From Tetmemena sp. SeJ-2015 (Eukaryota; Ciliophora; Spirotrichea; Sporadotrichida; Oxytrichidae), in the NCBI GenBank assembly GCA_027382625.1, contig JAJKFJ010020927.1, forward strand, positions 62,001 to 126,000: 64,000 nt of DNA, given 5' to 3'. The notes below the pieces were generated by a model. It was not told the DNA's origin. It did not search any database and saw only the letters and a list, made by a program, of their open reading frames with translations. The position numbers were made by a program, and so were the translations under genes. How positions within the stretch are numbered: position 1 is the first letter of the stretch; every line of letters starts with the position of its first letter. This document shows positions 36,360 to 49,029 of this stretch, in pieces.

Positions 36360-38542
36360 TCACTGCAAATGATTAAATCTTTTGAGCTAGAACTTAACCT
36401 AGTTAGTAGAGCCTAATCCTTCATCTTAGCTTAATTCTCTAGATTAAAGAGCGCTCTTGTTGATGACAGTAATAGATTCTCTCCTTCTCCTCTAGCTCGC
36501 CATGCTTTCAAGCAAATCAGTATCCTTAGAGTTTTAATGTTGCTCTTCATTAATATTCTTGATGAAGGATCGATGTTACCCAGGGTGCACATCCTTAAGG
36601 AGTGGTCTTTTAGTTGGACTATTCTTTTAGCTTGAAGGCAAGGGATGATTTATTATCTTCCCCATTTTACCAACGATAACCTTATGCTAGATTTCTCGCC
36701 TCTAAAGTCTGAAAGTTTAAAAGCATTTAATAAAGTTGGCTTAAAGATAGGATTCATGTAAGTTTTGATCTCTTGAGTTTTATTGAGGCCAATTAATTCA
36801 TCAAGCTACTTTTGCTCAAGATCAGAGGGTACGAAGATGGATTTGTGCACCATGTTTTTGTAATAGCTAGCAGGCCTGAAGGACTAAGTTTTACTCATCT
36901 GCTCCTCAGTGTCAATAGCAGCTTTATTTTCAAGATTCTATCTTCTTTTCATATTCTACAGATCCTCCATTAGATCATCTCTCGCAACCTCTGCTGTAAC
37001 TCAATTGAAATTTAAATAGTTCTTCTTTAAATGTTATTAGGCTTTTTTAAACTCTAAATTAGGAATCTTTGTCAGTGTCATCAACAACTATTTGCTTGGC
37101 AGTTTTTAAGACTTTCAACTCGCTCTTTAAGTCTTGTGTAGTGGTGTGCTTCCTTATGCTTTCAAGTTTAGTTTCTCCTCTTGTTATTACTGAGGCATTT
37201 GTGGAGCGACCAAGGATGTGGCTGCTCTTTGGAGAGTGAGTGACAGTCTAACTTTGTCGTGCAAAAGCTCGGCTCTTACTTTTAAAATGAAGAAAACTAT
37301 TTATTATCCTTTTAGAGGAAGCCTTTTTCTCCTCTGTCTTGAGCTGTTCCAGTTTATCGTTCATGTCCTCTTCATATGTGTTTTTGAGTTTCCTCTTTGC
37401 ATCATACATCTTCACTGAGATTTTACTTAAATACTACTGCAAATATTTTCTTTATTAGATCTGATCTATCCTCTTGAGATGACTGGCATCGAATCCCAAC
37501 CCGCTCTCAAAAGTCTGATTCAGATAACCTTAAGTTACTGATCCTGGCGAACCTACTCTCCTCTAATTAGAGAAAGCTGTCTATGGAGGCTGCTAGTTCA
37601 GAGCACCAGCTAGTTGGGGGTATTTGAAGTTCTTAGGTTCATAGACTCCTGAATCTACTAAAGAGCAGAGCTTAGTCTTGTGCACTAGAGGAGCCCCTTG
37701 AGTGAAATACTATATAGTTGTATTCTAGACAGTGCTTGAATGATTTCCTGAAGCAATTTATAGGTCCTAAATCTTCTTCTCAGTATACCAATCGCATAAA
37801 TAAATTTTCTGCTTCAAAAATTAGAGAATGAAATAGTTTCAAGAGAACCCTTGAATTCCAATTTCTTCTCCGATATAGCATCTTGAATTTTGTCCTTGAA
37901 TATCTTATCATTGAAAGAAGGAATGAGTTCATAGATGATTTGATGATTCTTCCACTCCCCTGTAATTTGTTGTGCTTTGTATATTTGTTGTAGTATCTTT
38001 TCATTATCAACTAAAGGAGCAGCACTCCTAGGTTATTGCATTTGCACTTCCTCTCTTTTTCTTGCTTCTTTTTTGCATGCGGCCTTTTTTACATATCTTG
38101 ATTTGGGTCTTCCTCTACCTCTGGATTGGAAAGAATTTTAGAATATGACTAGTTAATATTATAATTTAGCTGAGGACTAGATGGCTCAATTTCTTCATCT
38201 TCATCATCATCTTCATCTTCACTATCAATATCCACGGATTCATTAACAGGATTTATCCTCTTCTTCTTGTTTGTATCTCTATCCCTGGATCTTGATCTGT
38301 CCCTCTGCTATGAAAGGAAACTATTCTCAACCTAAAGAAATATCTCAAATCAAAAGTAAAAACAAAATGTAAGTTAGAAGGGACATGGGATGGTAAGACT
38401 TCTTTTTCAGGAATTCAAGACCTCCACCTCCTCTACCACCTCTGCCTCCTCTTGAAGACATGCCACCACCTCTTCCGCCAACAGATCCCATTGGGTAATT
38501 AGCATAAGCAGCTCCCAGAGAAAGAGGTTGCTAGTAATTCAT
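36360..38542 (-). CDS. CIR_N-domain protein, CWC25-like splicing factor
   Basis: It starts at ATG 38540-38542 (MNYQQPLSLGAAYANYP). An Arg/Gly-rich stretch SSRGGRGGRGGGG leads into LEFLKKKSYHPMS (about 38430-38385), the opening of the CIR_N domain shared by CWC25 and related spliceosome proteins. After an intron, an RS-like segment DRSRSRDRDTNKKKRINP (about 38300), an acidic DSEDEDDDEDEE run, and the helical EKILQQIYKAQQITGEWKNH (about 38000) follow. Later parts include VYEPKNFKYPQLAGA (about 37640), MYDAKRKLKNTYEEDMNDKL (about 37410) and SIFVPSDLEQKQLDELIGLN (about 36840). The last frame has ESMASQRRRRESITVINKSA and TGA 36360-36362. Pre-mRNA splicing is inferred from CIR_N plus RS content. 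An ATG at 38597-38599 is in frame and could be the start instead. Confidence 0.55.
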
Positions 38543-38819
38543 CGCTCCTAAAGAAATTCTGCCATCCTTAAAGCAAATTAGTAAATATGTTTTATACATC
38601 TTCAAAATTAAAAATCCTTCCTATATCTATCCCGCTCTTCAAAATGACTCTAGACATTTACAGTCACTTTAAATTCTTAAATTTATAAATCAACGTACTT
38701 TCTTCATCTCCAGAGACTCAAGAACTTTATTTAAAAAAAATCATGAAATGAATAGGCGAGTTGTTTAATATTTAAGATAAGAAATAAATTTGAGAATTTA
38801 ATTAAAGCTCTTTTTGTTG

Positions 38820-41373
38820 TCATAATTTGATAGCTGAAATTAGAGCATCAGGATTGCCCACGTGCTGTTGCTTCAAAAATTTCTTAGCTTTTTGCAGCAG
38901 CATTTTCCATTCTTCCTTTTGAGAGGAGAATCTTGTAATCAACACCAGAATAAAAAGCAGTGTCACCCAAATAGTTTCACAATTCTAAAATTAAGAAATC
39001 TCATTTTTATAATATTTATTTAAAGAACTTTGTCCTTATTCTTAACAACGCCTATCATTCCTGTTTTACTGCTGAGAACTTGGTAAACCCTAACTGAATA
39101 CAAAATCATTGGGTCTACATAATTTCTCGAATTTAATTAAATACTTTAGGTAGTTGATAACTTAACTATATCCTTATCCTTTGCTTCCTCTTAATGACTT
39201 TCAATAGCCTTAATCTTGTAGTGGGCAGCCATTTTTATGATTTCAGACCCTTATAGCTGATTTCTTATCCTCTCACTTTTCTTAACCTCTTCTACCAAGT
39301 CATTTTTCTTTCTTTCTTCAGTGTGTTCAAAGCTAATTGGAAGGAACTTCGACTTGTCAACCTGAATCTCAGTTCGCTTCTTTTACTTCAAATCGTCAAA
39401 ACTGCAAGTGAATTTCATTTAGGCTGGGAAAAGGCTTTCATAGTCTTTTCGCTCAAAGACATAAAACTTAGAAAACATTTGGTTTCTCCTTAAATTCACT
39501 GATTCCTCGTTGCTCATGTTGCTACTCTCCAAGATAGGCTTTATTGGTAATAAAAAATAATTTATCTTAAAGAGGTGCTTCAAGAGTGGCTTTAAAGTTT
39601 TTGAAAGAGGGCTAAATGCTATTAGATAGCACTTTGATTACACTCGCCCTGAGTAGCATCATTTCCTGTTCTTGGATCATAACCACTTAACCTTTAGATT
39701 TATTTTGAACGTACTTTAGAAATCAATAATAGAGTTTAAAAATAAGAAAGTAAAATAAATCTCTAGTCGCAGTCTCTTCCAATACCAAAAGAGTGGATCT
39801 AAGTTGTGGTAAAGTCAATACTGTTATACACATATTGTTGGCATTCATGCTGTTTCTCAGTTTGACCATCTGTCAACAAAAATATTACCTTTTGGTAACC
39901 CTCTGGGATGGGAATAAAAATAAACTCGAATTTCGTTTGCAGCTTTCAATGGGCCAAAGATATCTGTGCCTCCCTTAGAGGCTTTGAATTTCTCTACCTT
40001 CTTAATAGCTTGAGTTAAATTCGACTGATTATACTCATAAGGTTCATTCTTAGCTTTCTACTCACCGTCTATTTCTAATTTCAGAGGACTGTAGCTTGTA
40101 CCAAATGAAAGTATTTGAAACAAGGTGTCTTTTCAATTAAGAAACAAAATTTTAATATTTTAGTCTTCTGCTGGAAGAGACTATAGGAAAAGAGCAAGTG
40201 CTTAGTTAGTGATGTCCATTTTCTTTCCACTCATGGAGCCACTTCTATCCACGATAAAAATTGCCAACAGTTTCTATGAGAAGTTTTCCGTTTCAAAATC
40301 ATCGGATTCTTAGGGAAGCTCATCATTATAGTATCTTTATTAAAATTCGTAGTAAAATCATAGTTTATTTGGATGGACGCTTCTTGAGGTTCTGGCGAAA
40401 AGGTTGGCATGATTTGCACCATAAGACCTACTTTATCTTCGAAAAACTGAGCTAGAATTTGAGGAGTGTCGCCGTCATAAGTCTTATAATAGACTTGAAG
40501 AGCGTCATCCTCTTCAATTTCATTCATAGGATTTATAAAATCTTGGATAGGCAAAAATGGATATGTGAGTATAGCATGAGTTTTATTATCCTCATGCCTT
40601 TAGATTTTGAACTTTTTGGTTGCAAATAGCTCTGTGATTGCACTGGTAGTTTCGATATCCACATTTATTGAGCTATTTAAGTTTCTATCTTTCATCATGA
40701 CGATTAAATCTTGAGGAATTACGATCTCAAAAGCTAATTAATTTCATAAATGGAAGTTTAAGCTCCATTGAGAATAGTAGCCATTTCTATCATAGATATC
40801 CTCACGTGTATTAGCTCTCCCTTACGAATATTTCCAAGCGAAAGTTGGAGAGTGTCGGGGTCTTCCTCTTTTTGTTGGAGCAGGCCAGCTGTGTGCCCAC
40901 TGGCTATCGCATCTTCGTATTTTTCCTGTGCCTTCTTTTTTTCTTAAACCTTCAAAACTCATTATAGATAAATAATATTCAAACCTGGCACACAATCTCC
41001 TTATCTTCCATCTTTAATTATTAGGCTAAATATGAAATTTGGAAGTATCTAGATAGTAAGGGATGAGATGACTTGGTTAGGATTAGTTGCCATTTCAAAC
41101 ATGACTTCCATGTTCACTCCTTGATCCTCAGGAGCTTCTTGTACTTTCACCCCCAAATCAATAAAAGAATTTAATAACAACAACAAAATCTATTAGCTGC
41201 TTTCTTGTTTGCTCAACCAATGAAAAGGCAGATGCCTCAACTTCATTCAGGTAGGTGATCTCTAGCTCAGAAAAGAGAATAGAATTCTTTGCTTTAAATT
41301 ATTATATTTGCTTCACTGGTTAATTTAATATTACTTTGAGTGAATAGTTGAGTGACTGAACTGTTAAAGCCAT
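38820..41373 (-). CDS. VIT and von Willebrand factor A domain protein
   Basis: It starts at ATG 41371-41373 (MALTVQSLNYSLKVILNQPV). The N-terminal VIT-like region has ILFSELEITYLNEVEASAFS (about 41280) and later RKGRANTREDIYDRNGYYSQ-type sequence near 40800. The VWA domain has FIFIVDRSGSMSGKKMD (about 40260-40205; the DxSxS metal-binding motif), LPAEDQNIKILFLN and KASKGGTDIFGPLKAA (about 39985), the usual TD position. The C-terminus ETIWVTLLFILVLITRFSSQ (about 38980-38920) with KEEWKMLLQKAKKFL matches the tail of this family. TGA is at 38820-38822. Relatives include VWA5A and inter-alpha-trypsin heavy-chain-like intracellular proteins. The function here is unknown. Confidence 0.8.
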
Positions 41374-41717
41374 CTATTACTGACCTAAGATGGAATGAGA
41401 TGCCTAAGTTGGAGGCCTCTAATACACTCTGAATCTTCGACAAAGACAAACATTATGGTTAAGACCATGATTTTGCATGAAAGGTGGCTGATAGTACATT
41501 CAGTTTTAAGATTTATGATTAATTATATATAGTTAAATTTTTGTGGGCAATTTATACCTTTTTCTTAACTAAACAGTTCTTATAAGGCAAAATGAATTAA
41601 TTTGCCTATCTAATTACGACAGTAATATAAGTATTCGATTAATTTTTAATAAACAAACAACCTTATCTTTAAAAGTATACAGTTAACCATGTTTTTCAAT
41701 CAAACTGGCAAAAGGAG

Positions 41718-42455
41718 TCATCATTCCTCGGCCTTTTTGTTAAGAGTGAGCACTGCAAGACTCTCACTGATCTCTCCTCCCTCAACTCTGCTTTGGAGAA
41801 TAGTCACTGCGTCCTTCAGTAGATCTTCAGAGTTCTCCTTAACAATGAGAGGACCATTCTTGATTCCATCGAGCTCTACTAATTGTCCCTTTGCGTTAAG
41901 CACGAATGCGATAAAGTGATGCTTGACATCATCTTGAGTGCTAGCTAAGTTGCTTTGTCCTTGGGCAGCATACTGTTTGTGAGTCTCTTGGAATTCTTGA
42001 TTGCCTTCAAGAGCCTTTGCTCTCTCCTCTGGGGTAGATCCGTGCACAGCTTTGTGGAATCTATCCAAGACGCTGTTTTCTGCGAGTGTGAATTTATCCA
42101 AGTTGTTGAGAACTGAGTGGATGCAAGCAATAACTCCGCAGGCGTTATCTAGCACGTGGGTTTACTTCATGTAGTAGCTCACATCAGCATTAATTATAAA
42201 ATAATTGGTTGATAAAGAGTTATCAATTTAAGCATGGACAGTATCCTTTGCCTCCTCAGACTTAATAAGTCTCTCAAATGTGGCAATCACTGCAACAACT
42301 GGCTTGGGAACAAATCCAAGGCAGTCATCGTCAAAGCCAAATACCTCTCCCACGACCCAATCAGCAGGCACTCCGATGTTGTGTATGTACTCTGTGAAAA
42401 CTTCAGGGTTGCTCTCAAGAGGAGGCCAGTTAAAGTTAGCTGGTTGATCTACCAT
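41718..42455 (-). CDS. UCHL3: Ubiquitin C-terminal hydrolase, UCH-L3 type
   Basis: Cysteine protease that frees ubiquitin from small adducts. One frame is open from ATG 42453-42455 to TGA 41718-41720, about 245 residues, the normal length. It begins MVDQPANFNWPPLESNPEVF, with QPANFNWPPLESNP as in the family. The catalytic Cys lies in NACGVIACIHS (about 42135), the His in DDVKHHFIAFV (about 41925), and the Asp in QLVELDGIKNGPL (about 41880). The crossover-loop region (about 41990-42060) is polar and unusually acidic/Gln-rich. Only a few in-frame TAA/TAG codons occur, and no IES is needed to read it, unlike almost every other gene here. Confidence 0.93.
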
Positions 42456-42519
42456 ATCTTCTGCTTAGATTTAAGATACTAATTATTTATACTCTTCCTT
42501 ATTTCCGAACTTAAAAGTT

Positions 42520-43210
42520 AAAAGCGAATACAACAATCACTAATGCTCACTATCTCTAAGAAGTTTTAATAGAAATCGAAGAGCTTGTTGATCTGTTCCT
42601 TGCTCAAAGAAACATTTAGCTCACTAATTATCTAAATGCATTCAACTATCATCTAGGCTAACTTGACAGGAGTCTTTGGCCTTTTTGCTGGATCTCCCCA
42701 TTCTCCTTCCACGAACCTCTCAAATATAAAGTCAAAAGCTGGCAAATCAACCTTTTCAACTAATTTTTTAGATGGCCTGCTCTTCCCATACTTCTTTTCA
42801 ATTTTATCATTGATTGCAGTTTCTTCATTTGCTGAAGACTTCTTCAGTTTCTATAACAGATTTAAAGGATTATTATCATTATGAATTCCATCCTTCAATT
42901 CTATGTAATACTGAGACATTTCAGGGGCCTTGTATTTTCCTTTAGAGAGTTCTTTGTTAGCCATAACATCTTCTAAATTAACTTCTTTGTTTTTAAGCTT
43001 TTCCTAGAGGTCATTCATTCTATCATTTCGCTCTTAACTGCTTTATGAAGAGAAAGTACTGAGAGTATGGTAATAAATTGTCTCTCTTTATAGTTAAAAC
43101 AGATTCCTTTAGAAATTGAAAGTTTTACTCTAGAATTAAATATTTTAGGAGGATCTTTTAGCTAGAGGATTCATAATATCTCTTACGAGTATTTTCCTAA
43201 ATTTGTCCAT
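42520..43210 (-). CDS. Hypothetical protein
   Basis: It starts at ATG 43208-43210 (MDKFRKILVRDIMNPLAKRS). The frame changes near 43090, then MNDLQEKLKNKEVNLEDVMA (about 43020) and a long open part: GKYKAPEMSQYYIELKDGIH, INDKIEKKYGKSRPSKKLVE, FDFIFERFVEGEWGDPAKRP (about 42740), LAQMIVECIQIISELNVSLS. Helical, charged, no family recognised. The end is unclear: the frame stays open into the region upstream of UCHL3, so the stop may follow an unresolved intron or IES near 42530. Confidence 0.5.
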
Positions 43211-43324
43211 TTGTTTTACTATAATTTATTTGACTATAATTTTAATTACTCTTTATCATTTTAAGATGCGATGTATGGTTATATCGTTTGTTTTTATTTG
43301 AGAGACTTTAATTTAAATTTAAAT

Positions 43325-46300
43325 ATGAATAATCCCTCCTCTTAGTTTAGCCACCCTCAGCAGCAAAACTTAAACATATTTCAAAGTCAAGGGGAAAAAC
43401 CTTAGCCCAGGAACAGCAGCAGCAATGACTATTAATAATTCGCTTAGGAATAGCTGGCTTACTAGGCTTTTTCAGCGCAGCCACCAATCAGAATTCAAGA
43501 CTAGGATTATAATAAAATTCTCTTTATTTCAAACAAAAATATTTATTACTTGCAAAGCTAATCATCTAGCATGACCAGTCCAGGCTAGATGTTCTCTAAC
43601 TAAGGAGCCTAAGCTCAAAATAATAATTAGGGCTTTGGATCTTAAAACTTCAACCATGGTGGCAGTTCTGCTAGTCAAAATTTTATCAACGACGAAATCA
43701 TATTTTTAGGATACATAAACAGATTTTTTATTGCAAAATAAATTATCGTGGATTAATCATTATCATACTGAAATTAAGTTTTAAATATCTTTATAAATTA
43801 GTGAAAAATTGGTGACCTATTTTATATGTTTTATGACGAATATGGGACAGATGGAATGGAATACACGCCCAGTAATTCGAGCATAAGGAATAATTTACCA
43901 TTTGGAGGAAGTGGAGCTGCAAATGCTTCTCACGCAATTTCTCAGATGTCTCAGTAGCAGAATGCACCTCATCAAATAAGTGGTTTTTCAAATACAAACC
44001 AACAACCACTCTCCTACACTCTTAGTGATCCATCTTCAGGAAATTATAATTCCTATTTTCTTTAAATAATGCCAATAGGTTCAGTAATCACTCAAACAAC
44101 CCCTCAAGGCAAATTTAAATTAATTCATCTCAATTTACTTATAATTTAAATGGTGAACAGGTTCGATCCAGGTCTATCTAGTGAAAGATCTGCAGAGGAT
44201 GCTACTGAGGCCCTTCTTAACTAGCAGTATTAGCAGCTTCATTAGGAATAGTAAAGACCCCTTAGAGCTCAGTCATCCTCCTCAGTATCTTCAAGGAACG
44301 CAGGAAGTGGAAGGCAGTCATAGGAGACCAAGGTTCATGGCCAAAACTCATTTATCAACTAAATGAAACCTTAGCAATTCAATTCATACAATGATCAACA
44401 TCAAATGAGCTAGGAGTATAACACCAATAAGAATAACCTAAACATATCTCTTAATGATATTGCAAGTGAACCTTATGGAAGCAATAGAAGTGCAGCCAGA
44501 AATATTCCCACTCCTGGATTCTAGTCTCTTAACTAAAGTGGAGCTATTCCTCCTAAAGATGCTTATATTGCATTTTACATTTAAGATTTGAACAACAGTA
44601 CAAGGTCTCAAAATTTAATAGAGCAGCTCTCTATAAAGGTGAAGACATAGGCTGAGAGGTTACAATTCCTGGAAAATTATAAGTCACTTTGCGAGAGAAG
44701 AATCAAAGACTTTGACTCTCAACACCAACTGCCTATTTTACCTTCTCATATAGGTCAAAAGAGATTCTTTATCTTATATATGTAATAAGAGCAATAGCTT
44801 TGCTGCTTAAAGCACAGGAATGGATGCAGCTCTACACTAAAAAATTTAAGAGCTGCAGAATTAACTAGGGGGTCAGCAAGAGATTAAGAATAGACTTCAG
44901 CAGGCAGAGGAAACTTTAAGAAGAGAAACTTTGCAAAATGAGGAATAAAGAGCCTACATTAGAGTACTGAGAGAGCAATTAGAGTCTAAGTTGACTTTTG
45001 TATTTTTCTTATTGTTTGACTTAGATGGGGCTTTAATTCAAAAGCACCCAATCTGGAAACACTGGATTTGACACAAACGTAGATGGCTACCTTCACTTAG
45101 TTTCACTTAAGAAATAAGTTGCTGACCTATAGAATAAGAATCAGTAACTGCTCTCACAGCTATCACAATAGTAAATTTAGTCAGAATAGAACGAAAAAGT
45201 GATGATGGATTAATTCAAGTTCAAAATCGAAGAGCTTAAGAATACTCACTCTCAAGAGGTAGAATCCCTCTAAGGAAAAATATAGTCCATAAAGACAAAG
45301 AAGAAAACTCTGAAGACTGATAAAAACTAGCTACTCGATTTTGTGGAAGAATCACTTCAAAAGCAACAAGTAGAGGAAAAGGGGAAAGTCTTAATTTAAG
45401 CTGATTTAAGATAAAAGGAAGCTTAAATAGCAGGATTGGAAAAATAAATGAGAGAGCTCTAAGAGCAAAAGAGACATTAAGATGATTTGCTGGTGCAAGT
45501 ACAGCAGAATATGAATAAATTGAGAGAGGAGAGAGATAAACTCCACAGAGATCATGAGCAGCTTTAAAATGCGAGAGAACACTTAGAAAATTTAGTAACC
45601 TAGGAAAAGGAAAAAGCAGTTGAAAAGGAAGAACTAGCTGCATAGGCAAGAAGGATAGCTAACGATTTAGATAGATAGCTTACTGAAAAGACTAATGAGG
45701 CTTGTAGGCTCGAAGCAGACTTAAACAGGAAAGAACGAGAAGTAGAGAGCTTGATTAAAGGTTAGTAAGAACTTACCAAAGAAAAAGCTAGCTTGATAGA
45801 TGTTCTGAGAGCTTAACTAGACGAGTAGATCAAGAAAACTTACCTAATAGAGGACTAAAATGCAAAATTAGAGAGAAACATTTCACAAACTTAAAAGGAG
45901 CTATAAACTCTTACTTCCTAATTCGATATCCTGACTCAGACTCATAAGATTTAAACCCAAGAGTTCGGCGTTATCAAACGGTAGTTAAATGAGAATTAAT
46001 AAGAGCTGGATACTAGAACTAAGACTTACAATTAGGTAAAGTCAAGAGAGTAAACTTTAGAAAGAGAACTAGAGACAGTTTACAATACTCTTTCTAATAA
46101 ACACGATTTGGTCAAAGATCAAGAAACTAGGATGCAAAGAACTTTAAGAGAGAAGGACGAAGAGATCTCAAAAATTATTGATTAGTATGAGAAGCTGCTG
46201 GCTTAAAGCAGAGAACAAACTTAGAGAATTGAGCTTCTGGAGAGAATAAGAAGTGAATGGGACAAAGAAGGAGATAGACTTAAGAATACCATTGAACTTA

Positions 46301-49020
46301 AAAAGAATCTAGTTGAAGACCTTTAGAACCAACTTATCCGGACCAAATTATTTATTATATAGGAATAATTTCTTTAAAGCAGACTTTGAAAACTAATTCT
46401 TAACTACTTAGAGACATCTTAACTTGGCATAGAATGATTTAGATTCAAAGGAGAAAGAATACTCTTCCAAACTAGCAAAAGCTATTGAGGATTTGACCAG
46501 GGCTAAAGAATAAAGACAATTAGCTGAAAAAGTATTAGGAGAGAATATAGAAAAGAATAGAGTATTGGAAAACGAGAATAGAAATTTATCTGATCGATTG
46601 AAGAGACTAGAGATCGAGGTAGCAAAAATGGATGAGGAAAAAGGTAAAGAGAAAAATAAAAAAGAGCAGGTTTAAACAGAGGTGGAGAGATTCAGAACAG
46701 AAAGAGTCGATGATGCACTTCTGATAGAATAGCTGCGTGAAATTTTAGCTCAAGTGAGGCTTTTATACAATGACATGGTTGGGACCCTTTCTGCTTATTC
46801 TAACTATCTAGACTAACTTAAACGAGATCTTTTTTGTTAATTTAAACTTGTTTCCTCAGACGATTAGGCTATAAATTTGGCCACTAAAGAAATGACTCAG
46901 CTCTATGAACTAATAAATTAATTGAGACTGGGATAATCTGATAAGGATATTCCAGAGCACTTGTCCCAAATGAAATACTGTCTCTAAGGTTTGGTATCTT
47001 ATACAAAATCATTAATTCAGGATAACAGGAACAACACAATAGCAGGTTTAAGCTTTGAGAGAACTGGTTAATAGAGAAATGAGAACTTAACTCATAGCCC
47101 ACCACAAAAGGAAAGCTGGAATATCCCTCAAAGAATTTCAAGTCTTGCTCAATAGCATTTAAAATAGATTCTGAATAAGTATAAAAATCTTTGTGCATAT
47201 TTTTAACAACCCAAACATCTCTCAAGGAGACATTAACCCTGATCAATCATTTCTTATTCAACCTTCATTATTTATTTTGAATCGATGATGATGGGAGCTA
47301 ATGACTAAACTCAGGTCTTGAACTAGACAAATAGATAGCTTCAATTAACTCATGAGAATTTAAAGCAACTTCATAATTAGCTTACTCAAGAGAAAGATAA
47401 ACACGCTTCTTTAAAAACCAGATTAGAACTCTCTGAAATGAATTCTACCCTTGATAAATAGCATATCGAGGAACTGGAAACCTTACTTAAAAAGCTTCTT
47501 GCACACACGACTTCCATGGATACAAAAGTAAAGAGAGTAATCAGTGACTTGTTTGAGAATACTAGAGACCTGCTCGGGATTAGATATGAAAGAGCCAATT
47601 AAATTAGGTCACTCTCAACTAAGGAATAGAGATACCACACTCTCAATAAGGCAGCGGCTGCAACAGGAAATTCAAACTCAGCTTTGTCAGTCATACCAAG
47701 CTATAACAGAGAAGTAGGATTGCTAAAAGCTGCAATCGAAAGAGAAAGACATTAAGTCAAGGAGCTAGACTTGAGAAGTGAGGAACATTAGAAGAGACAG
47801 ATTATTTTGATGGATGAGCTATAAAGCCTGGATCAAGTGGTGGGAGAGCGAGAATACTAGCTGAGTATCAAAGAGCACGGATTATAACAAGAGAATGAAG
47901 AAATACGTAGAGCTTTAGCTAAATGCTAGCAAGATAAAGAGTAAGCATATCTCTCAATAAATATTATCTAGATGGGCTGAAAAAAGATACCTTGATCTAG
48001 AGGAGCAACTTAATCGATTTAATCTACCGCTCTCTTTTTCAAGAATCGACCCAAGAACTGAAATGGTTTCAGAGAATCACCAACCATCTATTCTTGAGAA
48101 TTCAAGATTATAGCCATCAGCTTCAGATTTGCAAAATTTAGCAGATAGAAATAACTACTAGATGCAAAAGATCAACATCACTTCAGAGAACAGTGGCTCG
48201 TTAGCAAGACTCAGCAAGAATATGCAGGCACCTTTACAGTAAAATGGGAGAGGCAGAGGAGAAGTTATGGCTCCTAATTACTCTAATGCAATTGACAGAG
48301 CAGCAGCAGATTAAAGCTAATTGCAAAGCAACTATTAAATCAATTCCTAAAATCAATTTAAGAGAAACCCTAGTGGCTCTGAGAGAAAAAGGGTGAATCA
48401 AAATTAATCTTAAGCGAATATTGCTGGCGGAGATTCAATTACCTTAGACAACTACGCTTAACGATAGAACCAATTCGAAGATAGAATTAAAAGCTCTCAG
48501 CAAATCAATTAATCTTAATAGATAAACAGAAATCCAGTCATTTCTCATTTTGAGCCTCCGCGTTCGGAATTCAATATCCATATTCTTAAAATTTATTTAA
48601 AGAATGCTAAATGATAACTCATTTAACTTTAGAATAGAACATTTTCTCATCAGTAGTCAGAGGAGTAAAGTCTGTAACTTCCACCTCCTGGATCTAATTT
48701 TATGTCGAGAGGAGAGAGTTTAGACAAAAATAGATCAATATATGGTCAATAAAATACTAATATCCCAAGTGGTTATGAAAATAAGGACAGTATTTTAAAC
48801 AATTATGCACCTCATAGATTCAATCCTTAAAGAGTAAACGCTTGAGATATAACTGATTAATTAATTTTAAGCTAGCTAAGGAAGTGGTCTGCATATTCAG
48901 TCTAGCACTTCTAATCAAGATATTAGCTAAATGGATTAAAATGCTTCGACTAGCGTCTTAAAGACTAAGATTCAATAAGTTAAGACCATGTTTAACCAAA
49001 TCAGATAGAACATTAATTGA
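43325..49020 (+). CDS. Very long coiled-coil protein with Gln/Asn-rich ends
   Basis: It starts at ATG 43325 (MNNPSSQFSHPQQQNLNIFQ), followed by about 1.2 kb of Gln/Asn/Ser-rich sequence. From about 44560 it is almost wholly coiled coil: RSQNLIEQLSIKVKTQAERL, then ELQEQKRHQDDLLVQVQQNM (about 45455), LEADLNRKEREVESLIKGQQ (about 45710), KNRVLENENRNLSDRLKRLE (about 46555), IEELETLLKKLLAHT (about 47465). The C-terminal part is disordered (APNYSNAIDRAAADQSQLQS, about 48272). An intron (GTAAACGC...) follows FNPQR near 48834, then SQGSGLHIQSSTSNQDIS, and TGA 48018+1000, that is 49018-49020. The plan matches centrosomal, basal-body or ciliary-rootlet coiled-coil proteins; no specific family is claimed. 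Several IESs interrupt it (about 45000, 46360, 47220, 47960, 48601). Confidence 0.7.
48601..48635 (+). other. 30-bp IES, pointer AGAAT
   Basis: AGAAT at 48601-48605 and 48631-48635. Removal joins SEFNIHILKIYLKN to RTFSHQQSEEQSLQLPPPG, continuing in frame for about 65 more codons. Unremoved, the frame soon hits TGA. Confidence 0.75.
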
Positions 49021-49029
49021 AGATCAAAG

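Noticed and set aside
44160..44175. GGTTCGATCC, resembling a tRNA T-loop
   Set aside because: No acceptor stem, anticodon arm or matching 3' end nearby, and it lies in a coding stretch.
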